A DNA stretch of 64,000 bases from Halomonas sp. (GTDB taxonomy: Bacteria > Pseudomonadota > Gammaproteobacteria > Pseudomonadales > Halomonadaceae), in contig NZ_REBQ01000139.1 in assembly GCF_007692655.1 (NCBI RefSeq), positions 24,180 to 88,179 on the forward strand, given 5' to 3'. The notes under the pieces are model-generated. The model was not told where the DNA came from. It did no database searches and saw only the letters and a list, made by a program, of their open reading frames with translations. The translations under genes were made by a program, and so were the position numbers. Below, one piece after another: positions 1 through 8,830 of the stretch. Within the stretch, counting starts at the first letter, position 1; each line of letters starts with the position of its first letter.

Positions 1-2294
1 TTTCCCAATACCGCTGCAACGTGGGCAATCTCTCGATCACTTTCTAACTGATCTATGCGACTGGCCAATAGGCCTAACAGGCCTTTTGGCAGCTCATCAA
101 AGTGGACGCTACGCCCTTCTCGGCGATCCATATCTAGACGCCTGCATATTTCCTGCATATACAGCGGCACGCCATCGCAGCGCTCGATAATCTGGTTGCG
201 CAGACGTGGGCTCAGATGAATACGGTAGCGGCGCGAAAGCTGTGACAAGAGACGAGATGACTGCAATGCATCTAGATTGCTTAAGCTAATCTGCTGATCC
301 CAATGCAGTTTTACAGGCAGCACATCACGACCATGGTAGCTGGCTACTAACATAAAGGCAGTATTAATAGGTAAGCGCGCTTGAAGGCCTGCTAGCACTT
401 TGAAAGAAGGCTCATCAAGCCACTGCAAGTCGTCGATCATCAGGACAAGCGTATGGGTCATCGCTTGTCGTTCGATTAAACGATGCAGCAGCATTACCAC
501 TAACTCAACAGCCTCGCCGCTTTGGGCGAGCTGAGCGGTCTCCTTTACGTCATGTACACCCAGCGCCTCTTCTAGCAAGTGCTGGCGGTCTGCATCAAGC
601 TGATCTAATGCCAATGTCGCCTGTAGTGTATGAACGGCCTCAATCGTTAACGTCTCTTTCAAGTACCAACTTACCAGCGTACGGGCCACTCCGTAGGGGT
701 CTAGCACCGACATTCGCGTTGTGGGCTGCCAGCAAATCGCGGCATCGCGACTCAACTCGAGTTGGCGAAAACCCACCATCAGCGCCGATTTACCCATTCC
801 AGAAGCGCCGCGTACCAAGACACTCTGACGTAAGCCGATACCAGCACGTGCCAGAGCATCGCGCAGGGTGCGCAATGAGGTTTCACGGCCCACTAAACTC
901 GGCGGGAGAGCATCTCTTCCGCCTTCGTTCTGTCCTAGCACAAGGGCGCGTAAACGCACACGGCCGTCGCTGGCAACGAGACGCGACACCAGGCGTGGCT
1001 GCAAATCAAGCGCGGGAGGCATGTGTTGGCTTGCTTCCTGTGAGATCACTAACTCGCTGCCTTCCGCTGCACTCATTAATTCCAGCGAGGTTTGCGTTAC
1101 CTGCCCCAGAGGATCCGCCAACTGGCGCTCAGGTAGGTAAACAACGCGTCCGCTGTGCAAGCCAGCCGCTAATTCAAATTGCGGCGCGTCACCTTCATCC
1201 TGCCAATGACGAGCACTTTCCAGCGGCAGCGCCTGGCGGCAGTGCTCATAGAGAGCGACTAACTCAGCAAGCTGATGAGCTGGGCCGTGTGTACCGAAGC
1301 ACGCTAGCCCTAACCCGCCGGTGGCGCCCGGCAGCCAAAAGCCGCCCAAGTGATGGCACTGCTGCTCAAGCCAGCGTAAGAGTTCAAGCTGCAACGTGAG
1401 GCAATTGCGCGTTGCCGCACGGTCTTGCCAATCCCCTTTCAAACGCAGTCGAATAGCCATGACAGAGAGCTGTCGCAGCTCAATCTCATCTTCACGCAGT
1501 GGCTTACTGTCAGCCGCCAATGCTCGCGAAAAGGCTCCCTGCGGACTCATCATGCGCGGGTCATGATGACCATCAGACCAATAGCTGGCCAATTGTAAAA
1601 AGCTCGGCTCTGGCTGCTGCCCAGATAACGCTAGTAGCTGTAAATAGCTATTATATTGCTCATGTGCGGCGGCCATTTGATTCTGTTCAGCCAGTTGGCG
1701 AACCAAACGCTCGTGAAATGGACCATAGCCAGAAAAACGACTTACCAACGTCTCCAGAATTGCATCAGGCACATCAGAGTGCGCCTCAAGCACCTGTTCA
1801 GCAAAACGAATGACTCGCTGACGCCACTCGTTACGAACCTGCACTAACCAACGCTGGAACTCACTACAGCTTGCCAGCTGCAGCTCTTCAATCAGGTCAC
1901 CTTGATAGCATGCCATTAGCGACTCAAGGGTGTCCAAATCGCGAGGACCTTCAAGCAGTTGCTGCAACGTATGCAAATCCAACTGCCAATGGCTGGGTAG
2001 CTGGAAAGCAATTGTTTGCCGAGAAACGCTTAGCACTTGGTCTGCATTCTCTCCCAGCGACTGGCGCAAGCAGTGCAATGCATGCCGTAAATTGGTTCTG
2101 CCTGAAGATAACCCTTGATCTGGCCACAGCAGTTCTGCCAGAGCGGCGCGATTTACCGGCTGGCGATGCAACAACAAATAGACGAGCAACGCCTTAACTT
2201 TGTCGTAGCTGAAATGAGTGATTGAGTCTTCGCCTTGAGTAAGCGAAAAATGGCCAAAAAGAGTTAACTGGTCAGTCTCACGAGCATCGCGCAT
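1..2294 (-). CDS. SARP/BTAD-type regulator with cyclase-like and AAA ATPase domains (3' truncated)
   Basis: The frame stays open from 2294 to the left edge, about 764 codons with no stop, so the C-terminus lies outside the window. Residues 1 to about 250 look like a winged-helix plus bacterial transcriptional activator (BTAD) domain. Around 366-420 is a stretch resembling a class III nucleotide cyclase or its degenerate form (AGLHSGRVV at 377-385). An AAA/STAND ATPase follows, with Walker A GASGMGKS at 496-503 and Walker B LVLMIDD ending at D621-D622. This order is typical of large signal-integrating activators (MalT/AfsR-like). The second ATG was chosen because AGGCAGG lies 9 bases upstream of it; an ATG at 2303 is the alternative. 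Ligand and targets are unknown. miaE lies upstream on the same strand, 30 bp away. Confidence 0.8.
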   Translation of the reverse strand, partial: MRDARETDQLTLFGHFSLTQGEDSITHFSYDKVKALLVYLLLHRQPVNRAALAELLWPDQGLSSGRTNLRHALHCLRQSLGENADQVLSVSRQTIAFQLPSHWQLDLHTLQQLLEGPRDLDTLESLMACYQGDLIEELQLASCSEFQRWLVQVRNEWRQRVIRFAEQVLEAHSDVPDAILETLVSRFSGYGPFHERLVRQLAEQNQMAAAHEQYNSYLQLLALSGQQPEPSFLQLASYWSDGHHDPRMMSPQGAFSRALAADSKPLREDEIELRQLSVMAIRLRLKGDWQDRAATRNCLTLQLELLRWLEQQCHHLGGFWLPGATGGLGLACFGTHGPAHQLAELVALYEHCRQALPLESARHWQDEGDAPQFELAAGLHSGRVVYLPERQLADPLGQVTQTSLELMSAAEGSELVISQEASQHMPPALDLQPRLVSRLVASDGRVRLRALVLGQNEGGRDALPPSLVGRETSLRTLRDALARAGIGLRQSVLVRGASGMGKSALMVGFRQLELSRDAAICWQPTTRMSVLDPYGVARTLVSWYLKETLTIEAVHTLQATLALDQLDADRQHLLEEALGVHDVKETAQLAQSGEAVELVVMLLHRLIERQAMTHTLVLMIDDLQWLDEPSFKVLAGLQARLPINTAFMLVASYHGRDVLPVKLHWDQQISLSNLDALQSSRLLSQLSRRYRIHLSPRLRNQIIERCDGVPLYMQEICRRLDMDRREGRSVHFDELPKGLLGLLASRIDQLESDREIAHVAAVLG

Positions 2295-2324
2295 GATAAA
2301 CATCCTGCCTAGACTAGCGGTGCC

Positions 2325-3038
2325 TTAAGCTGGCACACCGCTATGAAAACGAAAAGCCGTATCGGGCGAAGTAATCAGCTCCGCTTCACGCGCCACAAAA
2401 AAAGCGATTCGCTCATCAATAGAGTTCGATGTTTGTTGGCGAGCAAGCATCAGATAGTCCTCAAAATGACGACCTTCTGACTTCACCAGGGTGCGATAAA
2501 ACTTTGCAAGCTCTTCATCTAAATAAGGAATTAAGCACGCAAACCGCTCGCAGCTACGTGCTTCTATTAATGCACCAATGATGAGTACATCAATTAACCG
2601 CTCGGGGTCATTACTGCGTAAATGACGCCGCAGCCCTTCGGCATAGCGAGAGGCTGTCAAATGCCGATAAGCCACTCCCCTAGACACCATAAGCTCAACC
2701 ACTTGCTCAAAATGCAATAGCTCTTCACGTGCCAGCTGCGACATTTTGCTTAATAGAAGCGGTTGGTCCACATAGCGATAGAGCAAGCTCATTGCTGTCG
2801 AAGCGGCTTTTTTCTCACATTGAGCGTGGTCAATGAGGAGTGTTTCTGGATTTTCCAACGCCCACTGCAACCATGCATCAGGCGTTGCGCAGGCTAAAAA
2901 ATGTTGCAGACTTTCCGGCAAAAGGTCATCGGCCCTAAGCGAATGATTGGCAGTCTGCAGTGCATCTGTTTGAAGTCCACTGACATGTAACGTATTGGGT
3001 TGTATCGACATAACACCATTACCGAGCTTGTATCTCAT
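2325..3038 (-). CDS. miaE: tRNA-(ms2io6A37) hydroxylase MiaE
   Basis: MiaE is a non-haem di-iron monooxygenase that hydroxylates the isopentenyl group of ms2i6A at position 37 of tRNAs reading U-initial codons. The 237-residue protein carries the ferritin-like four-helix ligand pattern: ECEKKA-type (CEKKA) and EELLHFEQ segments in the first half, then EARSCERF and SEGRHFEDY in the second, giving the expected Glu and His metal ligands. Length fits the family (about 200-250). The start is uncertain: the ATG at 3038 and a second in-frame ATG at 3011 both lack a clear ribosome-binding site. It reads in the same direction as the SARP-type regulator downstream, but no functional link is evident. 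Confidence 0.88.
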   Translation of the reverse strand: MRYKLGNGVMSIQPNTLHVSGLQTDALQTANHSLRADDLLPESLQHFLACATPDAWLQWALENPETLLIDHAQCEKKAASTAMSLLYRYVDQPLLLSKMSQLAREELLHFEQVVELMVSRGVAYRHLTASRYAEGLRRHLRSNDPERLIDVLIIGALIEARSCERFACLIPYLDEELAKFYRTLVKSEGRHFEDYLMLARQQTSNSIDERIAFFVAREAELITSPDTAFRFHSGVPA

Positions 3039-3306
3039 TATTGTACAACATTTAAGCGCACATGACGCCTAGTTCCCCGTTGGATGCACTCTTCATCATT
3101 TACATCCACTACCACTAATGTAGCAACGCACTTAAAATGCTCCACACATTTATAAATGCCACAGCTTAAACCTGCTCTAAAACGTTATGAATTGAAGACT
3201 ATGGTAACGCGCTGTTACGACAATCACATCCGTACACTCCTCGGTTATTCTAAAATTGGAAAAAAATTTCATGTTTTTTGACCCGACACCACCGTTGTTG
3301 AGCGCG

Positions 3307-3328
3307 TTTTGATTCATTGCGATCAAAA
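3307..3328. promoter_or_regulatory. Inverted repeat TTTTGAT-N8-ATCAAAA upstream of acnB
   Basis: Perfect 7-bp arms are separated by 8 bases, ending 39 bp before the -35 hexamer of the acnB promoter. The position suits an activator site. The spacing of 8 does not fit an FNR/Anr site (TTGAT-N4-ATCAA), so the cognate regulator is unknown. Confidence 0.4.
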
Positions 3329-3367
3329 TATCAACATAAAGTACAACAGCCGCTAGCGCTTACCAGC

Positions 3368-3396
3368 TTAACATTGTCGACAGTTTGGCGTAGAAT
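3368..3396 (+). promoter_or_regulatory. Predicted sigma-70 promoter of acnB
   Basis: The -35 hexamer TTAACA (3368-3373) and the -10 hexamer TAGAAT (3391-3396) are separated by the optimal 17 bp. Transcription would begin near 3403, giving a 5' untranslated leader of about 135 bases before the GTG start of acnB. Confidence 0.5.
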
Positions 3397-3538
3397 CACC
3401 GCCATACAACCAGACGCTGTTTGTCAAGCGTATATCACATGTGTACGGCCACACTGTTCAACACTACGCGGTCATCACCGTGCAGCGTGTAGACCGTCAC
3501 CATAAAGTAAATGAGAACATAAATGAGAGGGACCCAAC

Positions 3539-6142
3539 GTGCTTGAAGCTTACCGCCAACATGTCGAGGAACGTGCCGCCGAGGGCGTCCCGCCCAAACC
3601 TCTAAACGCCGAACAGGTCGCCTCGCTCGTAGAACTACTAAAGACACCGCCTGCGGGTGAAGAGGAATTCATCCTCGATTTGATCACCAACCGGGTTCCT
3701 CCCGGCGTTGATGAAGCCGCCTATGTAAAAGCAGGATTTCTAACTGCCGTTGCTAAAGGCGAAGCCTCTTCTCCGCTCATTGATAAGGTGCATGCCGTAA
3801 AACTGCTTGGCACCATGCAGGGTGGCTACAACATCGTGTCAATGGTTGAGCTACTCGATGACGAAGAGCTCGCCCGTGAAGCTGGTGAGCAGCTCAAGCA
3901 CACTCTACTTATGTTCGACGCGTTTCACGATGTTGAAACTCGCGCTAGAAACGGTAACAGCGTTGCTAAGGATGTCATTCAATCTTGGGCAGAAGCTGAG
4001 TGGTTCCTGTCTAAACCGGCGCTGGCTGACAAAATCACCCTCAGCGTCTTTAAAGTGCCCGGCGAAACGAACACGGATGACCTATCACCTGCTCCAGATG
4101 CCTGGTCTCGCCCCGATATCCCGCTACACGCCAATGCCATGCTCAAAAACGAGCGTGACGGCATTGAGCCAGTCGTGCCGGGCACGACTGGCCCGCTGAA
4201 GCAGATCGAGGACGTTAAGGCCCAAGGTTTCCCGGTCGTCTACGTCGGTGATGTCGTGGGCACTGGCTCGTCACGTAAGTCAGCGACTAACTCTGTACTG
4301 TGGTTCTTTGGTGACGATATTCCATACGCGCCTAACAAGCGTGCAGGCGGCTTCTGCTTTGGCAGTAAAATTGCACCTATCTTCTTTAACACAATGGAAG
4401 ATTCTGGTGCCCTGCCGGTTGAGATGGATGTTGCTAACCTGCACATGGGCGATGTTATCGACATCTACCCCTATGAAGGCAAAGTGTGCAAGCACGATAC
4501 CGATGAAGTGCTCACCACCTTTGAGCTTAAAACCCAGCTGATCCTTGATGAAGTCCGTGCTGGTGGTCGTATCCCGCTAATCATTGGCCGAGGCTTAACC
4601 GGCAAAGCGCGTGAATCACTTGGACTGCCCACTTCTGACGTATTCCGCCTACCTGACCAGCCTAAAGATACTGGTAAAGGCTTCACTTTGGCCCAAAAAA
4701 TGGTCGGTAAAGCCTGTGGTTTAGACGGTGTTCGGCCGGGCATGTACTGCGAGCCCAAGATGACCACCGTTGGCTCACAAGATACTACTGGCCCCATGAC
4801 CCGCGATGAGTTGAAAGACCTCGCCTGCCTGGGCTTTCAGGCAGACTTAGTCATGCAGTCGTTCTGTCATACCGCGGCTTATCCAAAACCTGTTGATGTG
4901 GATACGCACCACACTCTGCCTGATTTTATTATGAATCGCGGCGGTGTATCACTTCGCCCTGGCGACGGCATCATCCACAGCTGGCTCAACCGCATGCTGT
5001 TACCGGATACAGTCGGCACCGGCGGCGACTCTCATACTCGCTTCCCGCTGGGAATATCATTTCCTGCTGGTTCGGGCCTGGTGGCATTTGCCGCAGCGAC
5101 CGGTGTTATGCCTCTGGATATGCCAGAGTCTGTCCTGGTACGCTTCAAAGGTCAGCGCCAACCGGGCGTTACGCTTCGCGACCTTGTTCACGCCATCCCG
5201 CTTTACGCCATTAAGCAAGGGCTGTTAACGGTTGATAAGTCCAACAAGATCAATGCATTCTCTGGGCGCGTATTGGAAATCGAAGGTCTTGAAGACCTAA
5301 CCGTTGAGCAGGCCTTTGAGCTTTCAGATGCCTCCGCCGAACGTTCCGCCGCTGGCTGTACGATTACCCTGTCAGAAGAGAGTGTTACCCAGTACCTTAA
5401 GTCCAACATTACGCTGCTGAAATGGATGATGGGTAACGGCTATGGCGATGAACGCACTATTAGCCGCCGCATCGAAGGGATGGAAGCTTGGCTTGCCAAC
5501 CCAAGCTTAATGCGTGCTGATCAAGACGCTGAGTACACCGAAATTATTGAGATTGACCTGGCTGAAATTAAAGAGCCGGTTCTCTGTGCGCCGAATGACC
5601 CGGATGATGCCCGCCTGCTATCTGAAGTGGCTGGCCAGAAAATCGACGAAGTCTTTATCGGCTCTTGTATGACTAACATCGGCCACTTCCGCGCTGCCGG
5701 CAAACTGCTTGAGAAGCAGCCTGCCGGCAGTTTAAAAACGCGGTTATGGCTTGCACCACCAACCAAAATGGATCAGCATCAGCTGACTGAAGAAGGCTAC
5801 TACGGTATTTACGGACGTGCCGGTGCGCGAATGGAAATGCCGGGATGTTCACTGTGTATGGGTAACCAGGCTCGCGTTGCTGCCAAGAGCACCGTGGTGT
5901 CTACGTCTACACGTAACTTCCCGAACCGCCTGGGCGATGGTGCCAATGTGTACCTCGCCTCCGCAGAACTGGCCGCTGTTGCCGCAGTAGAAGGACGCCT
6001 ACCCAGCGTTGAAGAGTACCAGCGTTATATGGGTGAGTTTGACGCTATGGCGGGCGAGATTTATCGTTACATGAATTTTCACGAAATTGAGGAGTATCAA
6101 AAAATCGCCTCAAACGTGATTCCGGTCGCTCAAGAAGCTTAA
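3539..6142 (+). CDS. acnB: Aconitate hydratase B
   Basis: AcnB interconverts citrate and isocitrate in the TCA cycle, and its E. coli homologue also acts as an iron-responsive RNA-binding protein. The 867-residue product aligns end to end with E. coli AcnB (865 residues). It has the B-type order: N-terminal HEAT-like domain, swivel domain carrying [12 protein letters not shown], then the three catalytic domains. The [4Fe-4S] cysteines are present at C710, C770 and C773 (SCMTN and GCSLCMGN). Translation starts at GTG with GAGAGG upstream. It has its own predicted promoter and a strong downstream terminator, so it is probably monocistronic. Confidence 0.98.
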   Translation: MLEAYRQHVEERAAEGVPPKPLNAEQVASLVELLKTPPAGEEEFILDLITNRVPPGVDEAAYVKAGFLTAVAKGEASSPLIDKVHAVKLLGTMQGGYNIVSMVELLDDEELAREAGEQLKHTLLMFDAFHDVETRARNGNSVAKDVIQSWAEAEWFLSKPALADKITLSVFKVPGETNTDDLSPAPDAWSRPDIPLHANAMLKNERDGIEPVVPGTTGPLKQIEDVKAQGFPVVYVGDVVGTGSSRKSATNSVLWFFGDDIPYAPNKRAGGFCFGSKIAPIFFNTMEDSGALPVEMDVANLHMGDVIDIYPYEGKVCKHDTDEVLTTFELKTQLILDEVRAGGRIPLIIGRGLTGKARESLGLPTSDVFRLPDQPKDTGKGFTLAQKMVGKACGLDGVRPGMYCEPKMTTVGSQDTTGPMTRDELKDLACLGFQADLVMQSFCHTAAYPKPVDVDTHHTLPDFIMNRGGVSLRPGDGIIHSWLNRMLLPDTVGTGGDSHTRFPLGISFPAGSGLVAFAAATGVMPLDMPESVLVRFKGQRQPGVTLRDLVHAIPLYAIKQGLLTVDKSNKINAFSGRVLEIEGLEDLTVEQAFELSDASAERSAAGCTITLSEESVTQYLKSNITLLKWMMGNGYGDERTISRRIEGMEAWLANPSLMRADQDAEYTEIIEIDLAEIKEPVLCAPNDPDDARLLSEVAGQKIDEVFIGSCMTNIGHFRAAGKLLEKQPAGSLKTRLWLAPPTKMDQHQLTEEGYYGIYGRAGARMEMPGCSLCMGNQARVAAKSTVVSTSTRNFPNRLGDGANVYLASAELAAVAAVEGRLPSVEEYQRYMGEFDAMAGEIYRYMNFHEIEEYQKIASNVIPVAQEA

Positions 6143-6243
6143 TAATTGTTGTAAAAGTTGTTGTAAATCTTGAGGCCGCCCCATCGCCGATGCTCGCAAC
6201 ATCGCAGAAAATGTAACATTTACACTTTCTGAGTCGATGACCG

Positions 6244-6282
6244 AACGCCCCGCCACTGTTCTACAGGGCGGGGCGTTTTTTT
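6244..6282 (+). terminator. Rho-independent terminator of acnB
   Basis: An 11-bp perfect GC-rich stem (AACGCCCCGCC with GGCGGGGCGTT) has a 12-base loop and runs into seven T residues. Confidence 0.92.
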
Positions 6283-6353
6283 GAATAAACCTTATGGGTT
6301 ACTTTTAAGACTCAGATGCTAAAAATTACCGTTTGGAACTCAAGGAGCACATG

Positions 6354-6848
6354 ATGGCGAATTTAAACGAAATAGTGACCCCTGACCTATGCGATGCATA
6401 CCCAGAAGTCGCAGTGCTTGACCCAATATTTGCAAATTTTGGCGGCGTAGAAGCATTTTATGGCCCTATTCGCACCATAAAATGCTTTGAAGATAACTCG
6501 CTGGTGAAACAAGCGGTGGCCGAACAGGGTAACGGCGCAGTGCTGGTAGTCGATGCAGGCGGATCACATCGCTGCGCCATGCTCGGCGATATGCTAGCAG
6601 AACTCGCTGTCGCCAACGGCTGGGCGGGAGTGGTGATGTATGGCTGTGTGCGTGATGTTGATATTCTCGCCACCCTACCATTGGGCGTTCAAGCCATCGG
6701 CAGCCACCCCCGTAAAAGTGAAAAGCGCGGCGAAGGACAGCGTGATGAGCCACTGACATTTGCCGGTGCAACCCTCAAGCCTGGGCAATGGCTCTATGCA
6801 GATAACAACGGCATTATAGTCGCCGAGCAAGAGCTGGTGCTCCCTTAA
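6354..6848 (+). CDS. rraA: Ribonuclease E activity regulator RraA / RraA-family protein
   Basis: RraA-family proteins either bind RNase E and inhibit mRNA decay, or act as 4-hydroxy-4-methyl-2-oxoglutarate aldolases; sequence alone does not always separate the two. The 164-residue protein follows E. coli RraA closely: [10 protein letters not shown] at the N-terminus, [34 protein letters not shown], then [18 protein letters not shown]. The family core including GxVxDVD is intact. Of two adjacent ATGs (6351 and 6354), the second was chosen because AAGGAG lies 6 bases away. The membrane phosphodiesterase gene follows after 63 bp. An RNase J homologue occurs elsewhere in this window. Confidence 0.9.
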   Translation: MANLNEIVTPDLCDAYPEVAVLDPIFANFGGVEAFYGPIRTIKCFEDNSLVKQAVAEQGNGAVLVVDAGGSHRCAMLGDMLAELAVANGWAGVVMYGCVRDVDILATLPLGVQAIGSHPRKSEKRGEGQRDEPLTFAGATLKPGQWLYADNNGIIVAEQELVLP

Positions 6849-6911
6849 CCATCGATCCCCTTGCCAGGCGTGGCGGTTGCTGCCACCCTGGCTATTCACT
6901 CTGACAACGTA

Positions 6912-8804
6912 ATGCCCATGCAGTCTTTGACCTCTCTTTGCTCCGCCTTACTACGTACATTGCGTGATCATCTTCGCCCACTGATCGCCTATCACCTATT
7001 TTTCACGCTGCTGGCCTCTGCGCTGCTATTGCCAGCCACTGCCTGGGTAATACGTGGATTACTTGCTCAACTCAATCGAACCGTCGTTACTAACGATGAG
7101 TTAATTGCCTTACTGTTCAGTCCATTCGGCCTAGCAGGCATGCTCGTCGTGCTCGGACTTACTTTTCTGGTTATTTATTGGCAGCAAGCGGGCATGCTCC
7201 AGGTTGCCGTCCGGCCAAGAAACAATCATTACCGGCTGGCCCTGGAAGCGCTCTGGCTGAGTACACGAAGGCTACATGCGCTAGCCGGCTTAGTCATTCT
7301 CCAGGTTGGCGCGCATGTATTACTTCTCGCCCCCTTTATGGTGGCGCTTGCTTGGCTATACAGTTTTTGGCTGAGCGGCATCGACCCTTATTATCTTCAA
7401 CGCGTGCGACCACCGGCGCTGTGGTATTTCATTGCCTGTGCGTTGCCGCTGGTCGCCGCCTGGGCATGGGCAGCCTCCTGGCTCTACTTGCGCTGGTTGC
7501 TAGCACTGCCCCTTGTCGCTTTAGAGAACTGCAGCCCGTGGCATGCATTAAAGCGTAGCGTCAGGTTGACTCGCGGATGGCGCCGCTCTATTGGCGCCGC
7601 GGTGCTGCTGTTATTGGTCATTATTGTCAGCCTGCCTTTTCTTGCCACACTGCTATTTGACCGGCTATTTACACCGCTATTGTGGTTGTTACCAGAGCAC
7701 AATGCCGTGCTTATCCCCGCCATGTTGGCGTACTTAATTGGCTATGTGCTGGTCGCCTTGGCAATTACTTTTTTGGGTATTGCGACCAATGCGCTTCTGA
7801 CTGCCTGCCTTTATATGCAATTAGCGCACCGGGAGGCACGCCCCTCACCTCCTCCCTCAGACGCTAATGCTGGAAGACTCGCTTGGGCCGTTGAACTTAG
7901 CGTGCTGATTTTTGCCGGCCTTCAGGCATGGTGGATCCTGAATAGCTTTGAAATACGTGACAACGTGGCCGTAATTGCTCATCGCGGCAGCTCTATGGTC
8001 GCCCCGGAGAATACCTTGGCAGCCGTGAATCAAGCCCTTATTGACGGCTCAGACTATGTAGAGATCGACGTGCGCCTGACAAGTGACCAGCATGTGATGC
8101 TTTATCATGACCGTAGCCTTGCCAGGCTAACCGGTGATAATCGCGAATTTGGTGATTTAACTCGAGAAGAGCTAAGTCACTATGACGTGGGCAGCTGGTT
8201 TGGCGATGCCTTTCAAAACGAGCCCATTCCAAGCTTAGAGGAAGCGTTGGAAGCGGTCAGGGGAAAGGCAGGCTTAATGATTGATATGAAGCCTTTACCT
8301 GGTCAGGAACAGCTGCTGGCCGATGCCGTCATTGATGTGCTGAATGCTGAGAGTGATATCCGCTATCGCTGTTGGGCTACCCAACACAGCGCCTTCGATG
8401 GATATACCAACTGCGGCTTTCCTAATGCCTTTTTAGATATGCGAGTGGCAACGATGTCGCCCTCTTTATTGGCACACTTAAATGACCGGGCCCCCGAACT
8501 AAGAGTAACGTTACTCGCTCAGCTCATACTGCCTGGCACCCTGAACCGCGGCAATTTCGACGCCTTAGGTCTTAGGCATAATCGCATCACTGAAACAGAA
8601 ATTCGTTTAGCACGGCTATACGGATATGAAATTCACGCTTGGACAGTGAATGATCGCGCCAGAATGTCGGCGCTGATTGATCTGGGCGTCGATGCTATTA
8701 TCACCGACTACCCAGATCGTTTAACGGAGCTTATTCAAGACCGCCGGGAATTAAGTGACGGCGCACTAATGCTGGTAAAGCTGCGCAACTGGTTACGCCA
8801 ATAA
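6912..8804 (+). CDS. Membrane-fused glycerophosphodiester phosphodiesterase
   Basis: Predicted to hydrolyse glycerophosphodiesters to glycerol 3-phosphate and an alcohol. The first half (to about residue 345) has several hydrophobic spans and resembles the GPDPase membrane domain. The C-terminal part is a GDPD TIM barrel with the catalytic signature AHRGSS, APENT, EIDVRL and LYHDRSL, plus MIDMKP and a closing WTVNDR and IITDYPDR. About 630 residues is normal for this two-domain class. No strong ribosome-binding site is visible: the ATG at 6912 is used, with an ATG at 6918 and upstream non-ATG starts as alternatives. It follows rraA on the same strand and faces ggt tail to tail, with ggt ending 26 bp away. 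Confidence 0.88.
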   Translation: MPMQSLTSLCSALLRTLRDHLRPLIAYHLFFTLLASALLLPATAWVIRGLLAQLNRTVVTNDELIALLFSPFGLAGMLVVLGLTFLVIYWQQAGMLQVAVRPRNNHYRLALEALWLSTRRLHALAGLVILQVGAHVLLLAPFMVALAWLYSFWLSGIDPYYLQRVRPPALWYFIACALPLVAAWAWAASWLYLRWLLALPLVALENCSPWHALKRSVRLTRGWRRSIGAAVLLLLVIIVSLPFLATLLFDRLFTPLLWLLPEHNAVLIPAMLAYLIGYVLVALAITFLGIATNALLTACLYMQLAHREARPSPPPSDANAGRLAWAVELSVLIFAGLQAWWILNSFEIRDNVAVIAHRGSSMVAPENTLAAVNQALIDGSDYVEIDVRLTSDQHVMLYHDRSLARLTGDNREFGDLTREELSHYDVGSWFGDAFQNEPIPSLEEALEAVRGKAGLMIDMKPLPGQEQLLADAVIDVLNAESDIRYRCWATQHSAFDGYTNCGFPNAFLDMRVATMSPSLLAHLNDRAPELRVTLLAQLILPGTLNRGNFDALGLRHNRITETEIRLARLYGYEIHAWTVNDRARMSALIDLGVDAIITDYPDRLTELIQDRRELSDGALMLVKLRNWLRQ

Positions 8805-8830
8805 AAGACGAGCATTGATCAGGCGAGGCA

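Larger units (their letters stand above)
3039..3538. other. 500-bp intergenic region between miaE and acnB
   Basis: This is the divergent control region of miaE (left) and acnB (right). It holds one good sigma-70-like promoter toward acnB and an inverted repeat about 40 bp upstream of it, both listed separately. The rest is AT-rich and I see no small gene that I can support. Confidence 0.6.

Noticed and set aside
608..1399. A 263-codon open frame on the plus strand
   Set aside because: It is antisense to the SARP-type regulator, whose minus-strand frame runs uninterrupted with recognisable domains. The plus translation is Arg/Pro-rich with no family features.
2312..2342. Terminator at the end of miaE
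   Set aside because: AGCGGTGCC/GGCACACCGCT is an imperfect hairpin overlapping the stop codon, with no T tract on either strand.
3307..3328. FNR/Anr site upstream of acnB
   Set aside because: The half-sites are spaced by 8 bases, not 4, so the element is reported only as an unassigned inverted repeat.
6205..6231. Second terminator after acnB
   Set aside because: CAGAAA-A-TGTA and TACA-C-TTTCTG form a hairpin with one mismatch, but no T tract follows; the terminator at 6244-6282 suffices.
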